Source: Acinetobacter tjernbergiae DSM 14971 = CIP 107465
Lineage (GTDB): Bacteria; Pseudomonadota; Gammaproteobacteria; Pseudomonadales; Moraxellaceae
Assembly: GCF_000374425.1 (NCBI RefSeq)
Contig: NZ_KB894371.1
Location: 1-64,000 of the forward strand
Reading direction: 5' to 3'
Length of the DNA stretch: 64,000 bases
The position numbers and the translations under genes are program-made. This document shows, piece after piece, positions 17,003 through 27,801 of the stretch. The notes under the pieces were generated by a model. The model saw only the letters and a list, made by a program, of their open reading frames with translations. It did no database searches and was not told where the DNA came from. The first letter of the stretch is position 1, and every line of letters begins with the position of its first letter.

Positions 17003-19720
17003 ATGGCGTTTTATGGCGACTCTGACGCGCAAGAAACCCAAGAATGGCAAGAAGCATTTGATTCAGTATTACAACATATGGGCACGGAGCGTGCTGCCTT
17101 CTTACTAGAAAAACTTTATCAACGGGCAATTGCGAAACACGTTCCAATCCAACGCTTAAATACACCTTATCTCAATACCATTTCAGTTGAAGAGCAACCT
17201 GCGATGCCGGGCGATCAAGATATGGAGCGCCGTATTCGTGCTTTGATTCGCTGGAACGCTTTGGCGACGGTATTACGTGCAAATAAGACAGGCGATGATC
17301 TGGGTGGTCATCTTGCGAGTTTTGCATCATCTGCAACATTGTATGATGTTGGTTTTAACCATTTCTTCCGTGCAGGCTCAGATAACTTTGGCGGCGACAT
17401 GATCTATTATCAAGGTCATTGTGCCCCAGGGATTTATGCGCGTTCTTTTTTAGAAGGGCGTTTAACTGAAGATCAACTCAATAATTTCCGCCGGGAGGTG
17501 GGGGGGAATGGTCTACCAAGCTATCCACATCCTTATTTAATGCCTGACTATTGGCAGTTCCCAACTGTATCTATGGGTTTGGGTCCAATTATGTCGATTT
17601 ACCAAGCACACATTCAAAAGTACTTGATGAATCGTGGTTTGATTAAAGAAGAAAATCGTAAAGTCTGGGCATATCTTGGCGATGGTGAGATGGATGAGCC
17701 AGAAAGTACGGGTGCAATTTCGCTTGCCGGTCGTGAAAAGCTGGATAACCTGATTTGGGTCGTGAACTGTAACTTACAGCGCCTAGATGGTCCTGTACGT
17801 GGTAACGGTAAAATTATTCAAGAATTAGAATCTTTATTCCGTGGTGCGGGATGGCGTGTCATTAAAGTGGTGTGGGGTCGTCATTGGGATCCACTACTGG
17901 CGCAAGATGCTTCAGGCGCTTTAAAAGCGGTCATGGAAGAAACAGTGGATGGTGAGTACCAGCGCTATCAAGTGAAAGGTGGTGCATATACCCGTGAGAA
18001 ATTCTTTGGCAAGTACCCAGAAGCTGCGGAACTGGTAAAAGATTTAAGCGATGAAGACATCGATAATCTTAACCGTGGTGGTCACGACCCGTACAAAGTT
18101 TTTGCTGCTTATGCAGAAGCAATGAAAGCCAAGGGTCAACCTACTGTTATCCTTGCAAAAACGGTTAAAGGTTACGGTTTGTCTGAAGAAATTGAAGCGG
18201 TGAATAAAACGCACCAAATCAAAAAAATGCAGATTGATTCATTAAAGTATGTCCGTGATCGTTTTAATTTGCCATTTAATGATGAGCAACTTGAAGAGTT
18301 ACCATTCTATCGTCCAGCAGAAAACTCGCCAGAATTAAAATATATGAAAGCGCGTCGCGAAGCTTTAGGTGGTTATTTGCCTGCTCGACGTAAAGAAAGT
18401 GCAGCTTTACCGATCCCTGAACTTTCAGTGTTTGATGGTGTACTCAAAGGCAGCGGTGGTAAAGAACAATCAACCACCATGTTAATGGTGCGTTTGATCG
18501 CCGCGTTATTGAAAGAAAAAGCGATTAAAGATCATGTGGTGCCAATCGTTCCTGATGAAGCACGTACCTTTGGTTTAGAAGGGATGTTCCGTCAGCTCGG
18601 TATTTACGCGGCTCACGGACAAAAATATACACCTGAAGACAATGAACAGCTCATGAATTATCGTGAGGCAAAAGATGGTCACATGTTACAAGAAGGGATT
18701 AACGAAGCAGGTGCGATGAGCGCATGGGCTGCGTTAGGCACAAGTTATTCAACCAATAACTTGCCAATGATTCCGATGTATATGTATTACTCAATGTTTG
18801 GTTTCCAGCGCATTGGTGATATTGCATGGGCGGCAGGTGATGCTCAAGCACAAGGTTTCTTGTTGGGTGCAACCGCAGGTCGTACCACACTCAATGGAGA
18901 AGGTTTACAGCATCAAGATGGTCATTCGCATATCTTGGCAGGCACGATTCCAAACTGTGTGTCCTACGATCCTTGTTTTGGTTATGAACTCGCAGTGATT
19001 GTGCATGATGGTTTAAAACGCATGTATCAAAATCAAGAACGCGTGTTCTATTACCTCACTGTGATGAATGAAAACTATGAACATCCTGAAATGCCAGAAG
19101 GTGTTGAAGAGGGCATTAAGCGCGGTATGTACTTATTGCAGAAAGATGAGCAAGCAAGTGTTCAACTGCTTGGGTCTGGTGTCATTCTGCGTGAAGTCAT
19201 TAAAGCAGCGAAAATTCTTCGTGATGAATATCAAATCCATTCAAATGTATGGAGCGTGACCAGCTTTAACGAGTTAGCACGTGATGGTATGGCATGTGAT
19301 GAATATAACCGTTTACATCCGTTGGCTGAAACAGCACAAGAATCTTGGGTGTCACAACAATTACGTCATACCGATGGAATTGTGGTGTCTGCAACCGATC
19401 ATATGCGTGCCTATAGCGAACAAATCCGTGCCTATCTACCAGACAATCGCCCATATGTCACATTAGGTACAGATGGTTATGGTCGTTCAGATACGCGTGC
19501 TAATTTACGTAGCTATTTCGGTGTGGATGCCGCACATATTGTGGTTGCAACCTTGAAAAAACTCGCAGATGAAGGCGAGGTTGAAAATCGCTTAGTCAAA
19601 GATGCAATCTCATCTTTTGAACTAGATACCGATCGTCCCGTGGCATGGGCACCTCAGGCACATCCTGAAGTTCAAGCTGTGGCGGCATACCATGAAAGCC
19701 AAACAGGTGAGGGGAACTAA
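17003..19720 (+). CDS. aceE: pyruvate dehydrogenase E1 component (homodimeric)
   Basis: This 905-residue thiamine-diphosphate enzyme decarboxylates pyruvate and acetylates the lipoyl groups of AceF. The homodimeric E1 signature is clear: RALIRWNALATVLRANK, GGHLASFASSATLYDVGFNHFFR, the ThDP/Mg motif GDGEMDEPES, and SYSTNNLPMIPMYMYYSMFGFQR. The start is placed at ATG 17003, with AAGG eight bases upstream; a GTG at 16994 overlaps that site. It sits two bases before aceF. No lpd gene follows, so E3 is encoded elsewhere. Confidence 0.97.
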   Translation: MAFYGDSDAQETQEWQEAFDSVLQHMGTERAAFLLEKLYQRAIAKHVPIQRLNTPYLNTISVEEQPAMPGDQDMERRIRALIRWNALATVLRANKTGDDLGGHLASFASSATLYDVGFNHFFRAGSDNFGGDMIYYQGHCAPGIYARSFLEGRLTEDQLNNFRREVGGNGLPSYPHPYLMPDYWQFPTVSMGLGPIMSIYQAHIQKYLMNRGLIKEENRKVWAYLGDGEMDEPESTGAISLAGREKLDNLIWVVNCNLQRLDGPVRGNGKIIQELESLFRGAGWRVIKVVWGRHWDPLLAQDASGALKAVMEETVDGEYQRYQVKGGAYTREKFFGKYPEAAELVKDLSDEDIDNLNRGGHDPYKVFAAYAEAMKAKGQPTVILAKTVKGYGLSEEIEAVNKTHQIKKMQIDSLKYVRDRFNLPFNDEQLEELPFYRPAENSPELKYMKARREALGGYLPARRKESAALPIPELSVFDGVLKGSGGKEQSTTMLMVRLIAALLKEKAIKDHVVPIVPDEARTFGLEGMFRQLGIYAAHGQKYTPEDNEQLMNYREAKDGHMLQEGINEAGAMSAWAALGTSYSTNNLPMIPMYMYYSMFGFQRIGDIAWAAGDAQAQGFLLGATAGRTTLNGEGLQHQDGHSHILAGTIPNCVSYDPCFGYELAVIVHDGLKRMYQNQERVFYYLTVMNENYEHPEMPEGVEEGIKRGMYLLQKDEQASVQLLGSGVILREVIKAAKILRDEYQIHSNVWSVTSFNELARDGMACDEYNRLHPLAETAQESWVSQQLRHTDGIVVSATDHMRAYSEQIRAYLPDNRPYVTLGTDGYGRSDTRANLRSYFGVDAAHIVVATLKKLADEGEVENRLVKDAISSFELDTDRPVAWAPQAHPEVQAVAAYHESQTGEGN

Positions 19721-19722
19721 TT

Positions 19723-21654
19723 ATGCAAATCCAAGCACCTGATATTGGCGTGGATAAGGCAATCGTTGCCGAAATCTTGGTAAAAGTGGGCGATCATGTT
19801 GCAGTCGAAGATAGTCTCTTGGTTTTAGAATCAGATAAGGCGGCAGTTGAAGTACCAAGTACCGCAGCTGGGATTGTCAAAAGTATTCTGGTGCAACAAG
19901 GTGATGAAGTCACCGAAGGCGTCGCGTTAATTGAATTAGAATCTGAGTCGGCTGTTGAAGCACCTGCGAAAGAAGCACTGAAATCGGAAGTACCAAAAGC
20001 AGAGGCTCAAACTGTAGAAGTTGCAATTCAAGCTCAAGTCGCTCCTGCCGCGACAGCAAGCCAAGTGATTGATGTAAAAGTCCCAGATATTGGGGTGGAA
20101 AAAGCATTGGTTGCTGAAGTCTTGGTCAAAGTCGGTGATGAGATTGAGGCTGAGCAAAGCATCGTGGTGGTTGAATCGGATAAAGCCACCGTAGAAGTGC
20201 CAAGCTCGATTGCTGGTGTGGTTGAAACGATTCAGATTAAAGAAGGTGACAGTGTTAAAGAAGGCGTGGTGTTGATTCAAGTCAAAACGACAGTCGCCGC
20301 TCCTGTCGCTTCAGAAGTACAACCAACTCCAGTAGAAGCAGCAGTTCCTGTATCGGCTACAACTGGTGAAATCGAGATTACAGTGCCTGATCTCGGTGTG
20401 GAAAAAGCCTTGGTTTCAGAAATCTTGGTCAGCGTTGGCGATTATGTTGAAGCGCAACAAAGCTTATGTGTGGTCGAGTCAGACAAAGCTTCGGTTGAAG
20501 TCCCTAGCGCATCTGCTGGAATTGTCAAAGCCATTCATGTCTCACTCAATCAAGAAGTTCGTCAAGGTATCGCTTTGGCAACGATTGAAGTGAGTGGTTT
20601 GGCTGCTGCACAGGCAGTGCCAAAAGCTCAGCCTACAGTTGCCGCAACAGCGACGACGACAGTAGCAAAGCCACAGCCAGCAGTTGCTTCACAAACAGCC
20701 TCAGCGCAACCCGAAAAGTTGAGCAAAGAGCAAGAAATTGCGAATGCGAAGGTGTATGCAGGGCCTGCGGTACGTAAATTAGCACGTGAGTTAGGTGTCG
20801 TGCTTGGACAGGTTAAAGCTTCAGGTGAGCATGGTCGTGTAATAAAAGAAGATGTGTTCGCACATGTGAAAACACGCCTAACAGCACCGCAGGCAGCGCC
20901 AACAGTTCAAGCTGCTCCAGTCGCTTCAGGTCTGCCATCATTACCAGATTTCACCGCATTTGGTGGTGGTGAGGTGAAAGCGATGACGCGTTTACAGCAA
21001 GTGTCTGTGCCGCAGTTGTCATTGAACAACTTCATTCCACAAGTGACACAGTTTGATTTGGCTGATATTACTGAGCTTGAAGCGTGGCGTGGAGAACTGA
21101 AAGATGGGTTTAAAAAGCAAGGTTTGAGCCTGACTATCTTGGCTTTTATTGCGAAAGCTGTTGCTCATTTGCTGAAAGAAGAGCCTTATTTTGCTGGGCA
21201 TTTAGCGGATGATCAAAAGTCGGTATTGTTACGTAACGAAATCCATATGGGAATCGCGGTGGCAACACCAGATGGCTTAACCGTTCCTGTATTGCGTAAT
21301 CCTGATCAAAAGTCGATTAAGCAAATTGCAGCTGAATTGGCTGAATTGAGTCAAAAAGCACGTGATCGTAAATTGTCGCCGAAAGATTTACAAGGCGCTA
21401 ACTTCACCATTACCAGCTTAGGTAGTATTGGTGGAACTGCATTTACGCCATTGGTGAATTGGCCTCAAGTGGCAATTTTAGGGATCTCGCCTGCAACCAT
21501 GCAACCTGTATGGAATGGTAAAGACTTTGACCCTCGTCTAATGTTGCCATTGTCATTGTCTTATGACCACCGTGTTATTAATGGTGCGGATGCTGCACGT
21601 TTTACCAATAAGTTGACCAAGCTTTTAAAAGATATTCGTAACTTGTTGCTCTAA
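19723..21654 (+). CDS. aceF: dihydrolipoamide acetyltransferase (pyruvate dehydrogenase E2)
   Basis: This 643-residue E2 core protein transfers acetyl groups to CoA. It has three lipoyl domains, each with a lipoylated lysine in an ESDKA motif (first at Lys39, the others near 155 and 255). They are separated by Ala/Pro-rich swinging linkers. Next come an E3-binding domain (about 343-378, YAGPAVRKLARELGV) and the catalytic domain ending with the LSYDHRVINGADAARF active-site block (His and Asp). The triple-lipoyl layout matches E. coli. It is co-transcribed with aceE. Confidence 0.97.
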   Translation: MQIQAPDIGVDKAIVAEILVKVGDHVAVEDSLLVLESDKAAVEVPSTAAGIVKSILVQQGDEVTEGVALIELESESAVEAPAKEALKSEVPKAEAQTVEVAIQAQVAPAATASQVIDVKVPDIGVEKALVAEVLVKVGDEIEAEQSIVVVESDKATVEVPSSIAGVVETIQIKEGDSVKEGVVLIQVKTTVAAPVASEVQPTPVEAAVPVSATTGEIEITVPDLGVEKALVSEILVSVGDYVEAQQSLCVVESDKASVEVPSASAGIVKAIHVSLNQEVRQGIALATIEVSGLAAAQAVPKAQPTVAATATTTVAKPQPAVASQTASAQPEKLSKEQEIANAKVYAGPAVRKLARELGVVLGQVKASGEHGRVIKEDVFAHVKTRLTAPQAAPTVQAAPVASGLPSLPDFTAFGGGEVKAMTRLQQVSVPQLSLNNFIPQVTQFDLADITELEAWRGELKDGFKKQGLSLTILAFIAKAVAHLLKEEPYFAGHLADDQKSVLLRNEIHMGIAVATPDGLTVPVLRNPDQKSIKQIAAELAELSQKARDRKLSPKDLQGANFTITSLGSIGGTAFTPLVNWPQVAILGISPATMQPVWNGKDFDPRLMLPLSLSYDHRVINGADAARFTNKLTKLLKDIRNLLL

Positions 21655-21670
21655 TATATTTTTAAATTTG

Positions 21671-21706
21671 GAAAACCTCGCTCAAGCGGGGTTTTCTATT
21701 TTTTTC
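21671..21706 (+). terminator. intrinsic terminator after aceF
   Basis: GAAAACCTCGCT and GCGGGGTTTTC form a stem with a short CAA loop, followed by TATTTTTTT. Confidence 0.8.
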
Positions 21707-21794
21707 AGGATCAAAATGTGGCTTTATTTGTTTAAGCTTTTCTCTAAAAGTAATGTAGATTGATCGCGTTTTTATTTGAAAGAAGGGGGTAAGG

Positions 21795-22082
21795 ATGTTA
21801 ATCATTTATCGAGTTGTATTACCGATATTACTTATTATTTTTGTATTAATGGGCTTGTGGGTCAATTTTCTACATTTTGCATCAGATTGGGTTATGTACA
21901 TTGTCATGGGTTTGGAAGTGTTAGCTGCAACAATTGTGGTTAGCATGGAATATCAAGCTCAAAATGTTGGTGGTGCAAGTGGTTGGGGGATTTTTGGTTT
22001 TTTTGGATTGAGTGTGAATTTAGCTTTTTTGCTCGGTATTGCTCGCTTGCTGATTTGGGGTTACCAAAAGTTTTGGACATAA
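21795..22082 (+). CDS. small hypothetical membrane protein
   Basis: This 95-residue protein has three predicted transmembrane segments (about 4-24, 31-50 and 62-88) and no family I recognise. The start is well supported by GAAGGGGGTAAGG just before ATG 21795. It stands between the aceF terminator and the manganese riboswitch, with no sign of co-transcription with either neighbour. No function is assigned. Confidence 0.7.
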   Translation: MLIIYRVVLPILLIIFVLMGLWVNFLHFASDWVMYIVMGLEVLAATIVVSMEYQAQNVGGASGWGIFGFFGLSVNLAFLLGIARLLIWGYQKFWT

Positions 22083-22128
22083 CGATTTAAAAAGTCCTGA
22101 TTGTCTGGTAAAATGCACTCACTTCATT

Positions 22129-22257
22129 GGGGAGTAGCCGCTCTTTACGCAAAGTAAAGAGGTGATGATCAACATAATTGTTCCACAGAACATGGTCATC
22201 ATAGCAAAGAACCAAAAACAGCTGTTTAGCTGTGCTTTTGTTGGCAAGACCTTTGAT
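22129..22257 (+). ncRNA. yybP-ykoY (manganese) riboswitch
   Basis: The conserved L1 sequence GGGGAGTAGCC (22129-22139) and the L3 partner GGCAAGACC (22243-22251) flank paired regions, including CTCTTTAC/GTAAAGAG and GATGA/TCATC, with the conserved ATCAACAT loop. This is the signature of the Mn2+-sensing yybP-ykoY aptamer. It lies directly upstream of a Gdt1/UPF0016 protein, a family known to export manganese, so Mn2+ binding should turn the gene on. Boundaries are approximate, because the outer P1 helix is not obvious. Confidence 0.88.
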
Positions 22258-22286
22258 TTACCACTCTGCATCAATCTATTTGATTT

Positions 22287-22329
22287 TGGCTAGCAGGAGG
22301 GGTAGGTCATCGGTATATTTTGCTAGCCA
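22287..22329 (+). promoter_or_regulatory. expression-platform hairpin holding a GGAGG motif in its loop
   Basis: TGGCTAGCA (22287-22295) pairs perfectly with TGCTAGCCA (22321-22329). The loop starts with GGAGGGG. It sits between the Mn aptamer and ATG 22342 and has no T-run. This suggests control at translation or by alternative pairing with the aptamer's GTAGCC segment, rather than termination. Mechanism is inferred. Confidence 0.5.
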
Positions 22330-22341
22330 GAGCATTCAACT

Positions 22342-22917
22342 ATGTATGAATTCCTCATTTCCACTTCAATTGTTGCCCTTGCAGAAATGGGTGATAAAAC
22401 ACAATTACTTGCGCTTTTACTTGCAGCCCGTTTCCGTAAACCTGTTCCAATTCTGATCGCTATCTTGTTAGCCACCACCATCAATCATGGTATTTCCGCT
22501 GTTTTAGGACAATGGATTACCACTGTACTCAGCCCTGAAATTTTATTATGGATACTTGCGCTTGGCTTTATTGGGATGGCGATCTGGATGCTCATTCCTG
22601 ATGAATTAGGGGATGAAACCGAAAGTATTAATAAATGGCAAAAATTTGGCGTGTTCGGTGCGACCTTTATCTTATTTTTCTTGGCGGAAATTGGCGATAA
22701 GACGCAAATTGCTACGGTTGCTTTAGCTGCACGTTTTGACAGTATTTTTTGGGTGATGTGTGGTACGACGGTGGGAATGATGCTTGCTAATGCTCCTGCG
22801 GTGTTTATTGGCGACAAATTGGCAGATAAATTACCCATCTCGTTGATTCATAAAATTGGTGCTGCGATTTTCTTGGTTGTGGGTCTTTCGGCACTGGTAC
22901 AGCATTATTTCTTTTGA
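22342..22917 (+). CDS. TMEM165/Gdt1 (UPF0016) family manganese exporter
   Basis: This 191-residue six-helix inner-membrane protein has two inverted repeats, each with the family's cation motif: EMGDKTQ (about 15-21) and EIGDKTQ (about 116-122). Bacterial members such as MneA of Vibrio export Mn2+, and the upstream yybP-ykoY riboswitch supports the same role here. A Ca2+ or H+ coupling role is possible in the wider family. It is monocistronic, with a terminator at 22947. Confidence 0.92.
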   Translation: MYEFLISTSIVALAEMGDKTQLLALLLAARFRKPVPILIAILLATTINHGISAVLGQWITTVLSPEILLWILALGFIGMAIWMLIPDELGDETESINKWQKFGVFGATFILFFLAEIGDKTQIATVALAARFDSIFWVMCGTTVGMMLANAPAVFIGDKLADKLPISLIHKIGAAIFLVVGLSALVQHYFF

Positions 22918-22946
22918 TACCGCTACATTATCTGAAATAAAAAATC

Positions 22947-22975
22947 GACCCATCCAAAAGTGATGGGTCTTTTCT
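22947..22975 (+). terminator. intrinsic terminator after the Gdt1-type gene
   Basis: GACCCATC and GATGGGTC form an 8-bp stem with a seven-base loop, followed by a short T-run. Confidence 0.78.
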
Positions 22976-23083
22976 TATAAATTACGATAAAAGTCCAATA
23001 TATGATTGAAACAATAATAAAATCCCATTATTTTATTAAGGAATTAAAATATTTCATATTTAAAGAATTTTTATGGGGTTGAC

Positions 23084-23881
23084 ATGAGTTTCGAGCGGAC
23101 TACATCGCAAATACTATTTGATAATGGTACGCATAAATGCATTAGTTTTACCAGTTTAGTCAAAGGTGAAGGCATTCAAGCCAATCAATTTCTAATTATT
23201 GATCATGAGCGCGCAGCAGTCTTAGATCCAGGTGGTGATCTCACCTATGTGCCCTTGACAATGGAACTGAGTCGTTATACTAAGTTGAAAAATTTGGATT
23301 ATGTGATGGCATCACATCAAGACCCCGACATTATTACCTCAATGCCACGTTGGTTGGTGTATACCGATGCCAAAGTGGTGGCTTCTAAATTGTGGGCACG
23401 CTTTTTACCGCATTTGAATTCGGCATTTATGAGTGACCGTATGAAGGGCAATTGGGAAGAGCGTTTAATTGAACTGTCAGATACTGGGCAGATTATTCCA
23501 CTCGGTGAATCCTCGATTGTTGCTGTACCCGCGCATTTTCTACATTCAGTCGGTAATTTTCAGTTTTACGACCCAACGGCAAAGATTTTGTTCTCAGGCG
23601 ATATGGGGGCTTCGATCGTTGATGATGCGAGTCAACCAATTACTGATTTTGAAGCGCACATCAAAAAAATGAAGGGCTTCCATCAGCGTTATATGTGTTC
23701 CAATAAAGTGATTCGCTTGTGGGTCAATATGGTTCGCCAAATGGATCTTGATATGATTGTGCCTCAGCACGGTACAGCATTTGTCGGTAAAGAAATGATC
23801 AAGCAATTTTTGGATTGGATTGAGCAGCTAGAGTGCGGCGTAGATTTAATGAATGAATATGTTTTTAGTTGCCCTGCTTAA
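23084..23881 (+). CDS. stand-alone oxygen-binding diiron-type metallo-beta-lactamase fold protein
   Basis: This 265-residue protein has the MBL fold of the ODP/flavodiiron subgroup without a flavodoxin domain. Candidate metal ligands are His78-x-Asp80-x-Asp82 (SHQDPD), His151 or His154 (HFLHSVGN), Asp173 (GDMG) and His229 (PQHG). Flavodiiron enzymes carry H-x-E-x-D-H here, so the second ligand differs and the final His of that motif is Ile83. Related stand-alone ODPs bind O2 or sense it next to signalling proteins. None is adjacent here; guaB follows 321 bases later. Confidence 0.8.
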   Translation: MSFERTTSQILFDNGTHKCISFTSLVKGEGIQANQFLIIDHERAAVLDPGGDLTYVPLTMELSRYTKLKNLDYVMASHQDPDIITSMPRWLVYTDAKVVASKLWARFLPHLNSAFMSDRMKGNWEERLIELSDTGQIIPLGESSIVAVPAHFLHSVGNFQFYDPTAKILFSGDMGASIVDDASQPITDFEAHIKKMKGFHQRYMCSNKVIRLWVNMVRQMDLDMIVPQHGTAFVGKEMIKQFLDWIEQLECGVDLMNEYVFSCPA

Positions 23882-24057
23882 ATGAATTCGTAGGCAATCA
23901 GTTGGATAAACCCTGATGAGTGAATTAGTGAAGGGACTTCGCTTTTGAAAAGTGATGATATTGCGCGATATCAGCACAGCAAACCAAGTATATAAATCAT
24001 CTGATGGCTTGTCATGGTATCCAATCAAAAGCAGTCATCATTATTCGGATCGGGTCA

Positions 24058-24114
24058 GCTAGAGTAATTTTACCGACGTACATAGAACCGATGTTGTGTA
24101 AAACATACTCTAGC
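24058..24114. ncRNA. long stem-loop, candidate structured RNA or DNA element
   Basis: GCTAGAGTA-A-TTTTAC (24058-24073) pairs with GTAAAA-CA-TACTCTAGC (24098-24114): fifteen perfect pairs broken only by a 1x2 internal loop. The interior can form ACAT/ATGT. There is no T-run, so it is not a simple terminator. It lies upstream of the guaB -10 box, outside the predicted transcript. Identity is unknown. Confidence 0.4.
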
Positions 24115-24143
24115 GACTTATAAAATTATTTTCATCATAGAAA

Positions 24144-24173
24144 ATGAAAATCACATCGAAATTTGTATATAAT
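24144..24173 (+). promoter_or_regulatory. putative guaB promoter
   Basis: A consensus -10 TATAAT is at 24168-24173, with a weak -35 (ATGAAA, 24144-24149) 18 bases upstream. The start codon of guaB lies 29 bases downstream of the -10. Confidence 0.55.
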
Positions 24174-24175
24174 AG

Positions 24176-25669
<1,494 letters not shown>

Positions 25670-25694
25670 TCTTTCGTAATTTAGATAATAAAAG

Positions 25695-25720
25695 ACCGTC
25701 AGTTCGCTGACGGTTTTTTG
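25695..25720 (+). terminator. intrinsic terminator after guaB
   Basis: ACCGTCAG and CTGACGGT form an 8-bp stem with a stable TTCG tetraloop, followed by a T-run. Confidence 0.88.
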
Positions 25721-25794
25721 GTTTTGGTGTAAAGTAAAACAGATCAAAAATGATATGACGACACGTCATATAAAGATAAGAAAGTGAGTAAAGA

Positions 25795-27132
25795 ATGAGC
25801 TATTTTGGAACTGATGGAATTCGTGGCAAATTTGGACAGATGCCGATCACCCCTGAATTTGCATTAAAATTAGGCTTTGCCGCAGGGAAAGTATTAAAAC
25901 GAAATAGTCCCCAAAATAAACCGATTGTTGTATTAGGTAAAGACACACGTTTGTCGGGTTATATTCTAGAGGCTGCATTACAAGCAGGTCTCAATGCTGC
26001 GGGTGTTTATGTTCATTTATTGGGGCCATTACCTACGCCAGCCATTGCACATTTAACTCGTGCTTTACATGCTCATGCAGGCATTGTGATTTCCGCATCG
26101 CATAACCCTTATTTTGATAATGGGATTAAGTTTTTCTCTGGTGAAGGCAAGAAACTTCCAGATACTTTACAAGATGAAATTAATCAAGAGCTTGAAAAAG
26201 ATTTAGTCATTGATGACACCGCTAACTTAGGAAAGAGTGTGCGTGTCAAAGATGCCAATGGTCGTTATATCGAGTTCTGTAAGTCGACATTCCCTTATCA
26301 CTTTGATCTTCGTAATCTGAAAATTGTGGTGGATTGTGCCAATGGTGCAGCTTATAGCGTAGGGCCATCCGTCTTCCGTGAATTAGGCGCGAAAGTGATT
26401 CCGCTTTATAACGATCCTGATGGTTTAAATATTAATGAAAACTGTGGATCAACGCATCCAGAACAGTTACAAAAAGCCGTGATTGAACACCAAGCGGATA
26501 TCGGGATTGCTTTTGATGGCGATGCAGATCGTGTGGTAATGGTGGATAAGCATGGTCAACTAATTGACGGTGATCATATTCTTTATATTCTAGCGACACA
26601 GGCAAATCATAAGCCAGCAGGTGTGGTTGGAACAGTGATGAGCAATATGGCGCTTGAGTTGGCATTAGCAAAGGCGGACGTTGGTTTTGTTCGTGCTAAA
26701 GTTGGCGATCGTTATGTATTACAGTCACTTGAAGAAAATAACTGGTCAATTGGTGGTGAGCCTTCAGGTCATATTTTGACTTTGGATAAGAGTACAACAG
26801 GTGATGCGATTATTGCTGCACTACAAGTTTTAACGGTGATGGTTGAACAAGGTAAAGCATTACATGAACTTGTGGCAGGTTTGGAGTTATTCCCACAAGT
26901 ATTAATCAATGTTCGTTTACAGCAGATGATCGACCCGTATGCTGTCCCTGCTTTAGTTGCAGAATTTGAAAAAGCGGAACAACAGTTGAAAGGCCGTGGG
27001 CGTATTCTGATTCGTAAATCAGGGACTGAGCCGATGATTCGTGTGATGGTTGAGGGAGATCAGCAACAGGAAGTGGAAACTTTAGCCCAACATTTAGCAG
27101 ATGCAGTACGTGCTCATGCTCAGGCTGCCTAA
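25795..27132 (+). CDS. glmM: phosphoglucosamine mutase
   Basis: This 445-residue enzyme interconverts glucosamine-6-phosphate and glucosamine-1-phosphate for UDP-GlcNAc synthesis. Diagnostic features are the N-terminal [12 protein letters not shown], the phosphoserine site [14 protein letters not shown] (about 98-111), the Mg2+ loop FDGDADR (about 241-247), the sugar-binding GEPSGH, and the phosphate-binding [12 protein letters not shown] near the end. pdxH starts 12 bases later, so glmM-pdxH-recJ form an operon. Confidence 0.97.
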   Translation: MSYFGTDGIRGKFGQMPITPEFALKLGFAAGKVLKRNSPQNKPIVVLGKDTRLSGYILEAALQAGLNAAGVYVHLLGPLPTPAIAHLTRALHAHAGIVISASHNPYFDNGIKFFSGEGKKLPDTLQDEINQELEKDLVIDDTANLGKSVRVKDANGRYIEFCKSTFPYHFDLRNLKIVVDCANGAAYSVGPSVFRELGAKVIPLYNDPDGLNINENCGSTHPEQLQKAVIEHQADIGIAFDGDADRVVMVDKHGQLIDGDHILYILATQANHKPAGVVGTVMSNMALELALAKADVGFVRAKVGDRYVLQSLEENNWSIGGEPSGHILTLDKSTTGDAIIAALQVLTVMVEQGKALHELVAGLELFPQVLINVRLQQMIDPYAVPALVAEFEKAEQQLKGRGRILIRKSGTEPMIRVMVEGDQQQEVETLAQHLADAVRAHAQAA

Positions 27133-27144
27133 GGGAGCGCAATA

Positions 27145-27801
27145 ATGAATGATGTCATTAAAGATCTCAGTGAGCTTCGTTTAAGTTATGAACAAGACGA
27201 GTTACATGAAGCGCAGATTAGTGATAACCCTCATTTGCAATTTTTGAGCTGGTTTAATCATGCACTGGCTGCGAATTTACATGAACCGTATGCGATGTCT
27301 TTGGCAACTGCAAATGCTCAAGGTCGTCCGCATGTACGTACAGTCTTGTTACGGGGTGCGACCGAAGCAGGTTATGACTTCTATACTAATTATGATAGTC
27401 AGAAAGGATTAGACCTTGCGGAAAACCCTTATGCTGAATTGCTATTTTACTGGCCGAGTATAGAGCGTCAGGTACGTATTGGTGGTAAGGTTGTGAAGAT
27501 TTCTGAACAAGAGTCGACCGATTATTATCATAAGCGCCCACGTGACAGTCAGATCGCAGCGCATATTAGTACGCCACAAAGTGGCACGATTGAAAGCCGT
27601 GAGTTATTACAACAGCGCTTTCAAGATTTGCAAGACCAAGTGGGTGAGCAAGCGCAACTTGCGAAACCAGAATTTTGGGGCGGCTATCGCCTAGAGGCGG
27701 ATTATTACGAGTTCTGGCAAGGGCGACCGAATCGTCTGCACGATCGTTTAAGCTATGAAAAACACAATGGACTTTGGATTCTCCAACGCTTGATGCCATA
27801 A
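27145..27801 (+). CDS. pdxH: pyridoxamine/pyridoxine 5'-phosphate oxidase
   Basis: This 218-residue FMN-dependent oxidase makes pyridoxal 5'-phosphate. FMN-binding segments include RPHVRTVLLRG, DFYTNYDSQKG and ERQVRIGGKV. The C-terminal PNRLHDRLSYEK and WILQRLMP blocks are characteristic. The TAA stop is followed without a gap by the ATG of recJ, indicating translational coupling. Confidence 0.97.
   Translation: MNDVIKDLSELRLSYEQDELHEAQISDNPHLQFLSWFNHALAANLHEPYAMSLATANAQGRPHVRTVLLRGATEAGYDFYTNYDSQKGLDLAENPYAELLFYWPSIERQVRIGGKVVKISEQESTDYYHKRPRDSQIAAHISTPQSGTIESRELLQQRFQDLQDQVGEQAQLAKPEFWGGYRLEADYYEFWQGRPNRLHDRLSYEKHNGLWILQRLMP

Noticed and set aside
19723..20620. Repeated coding blocks that look like tandem repeats
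   Set aside because: They are the three lipoyl domains of aceF, a normal feature of E2 proteins.
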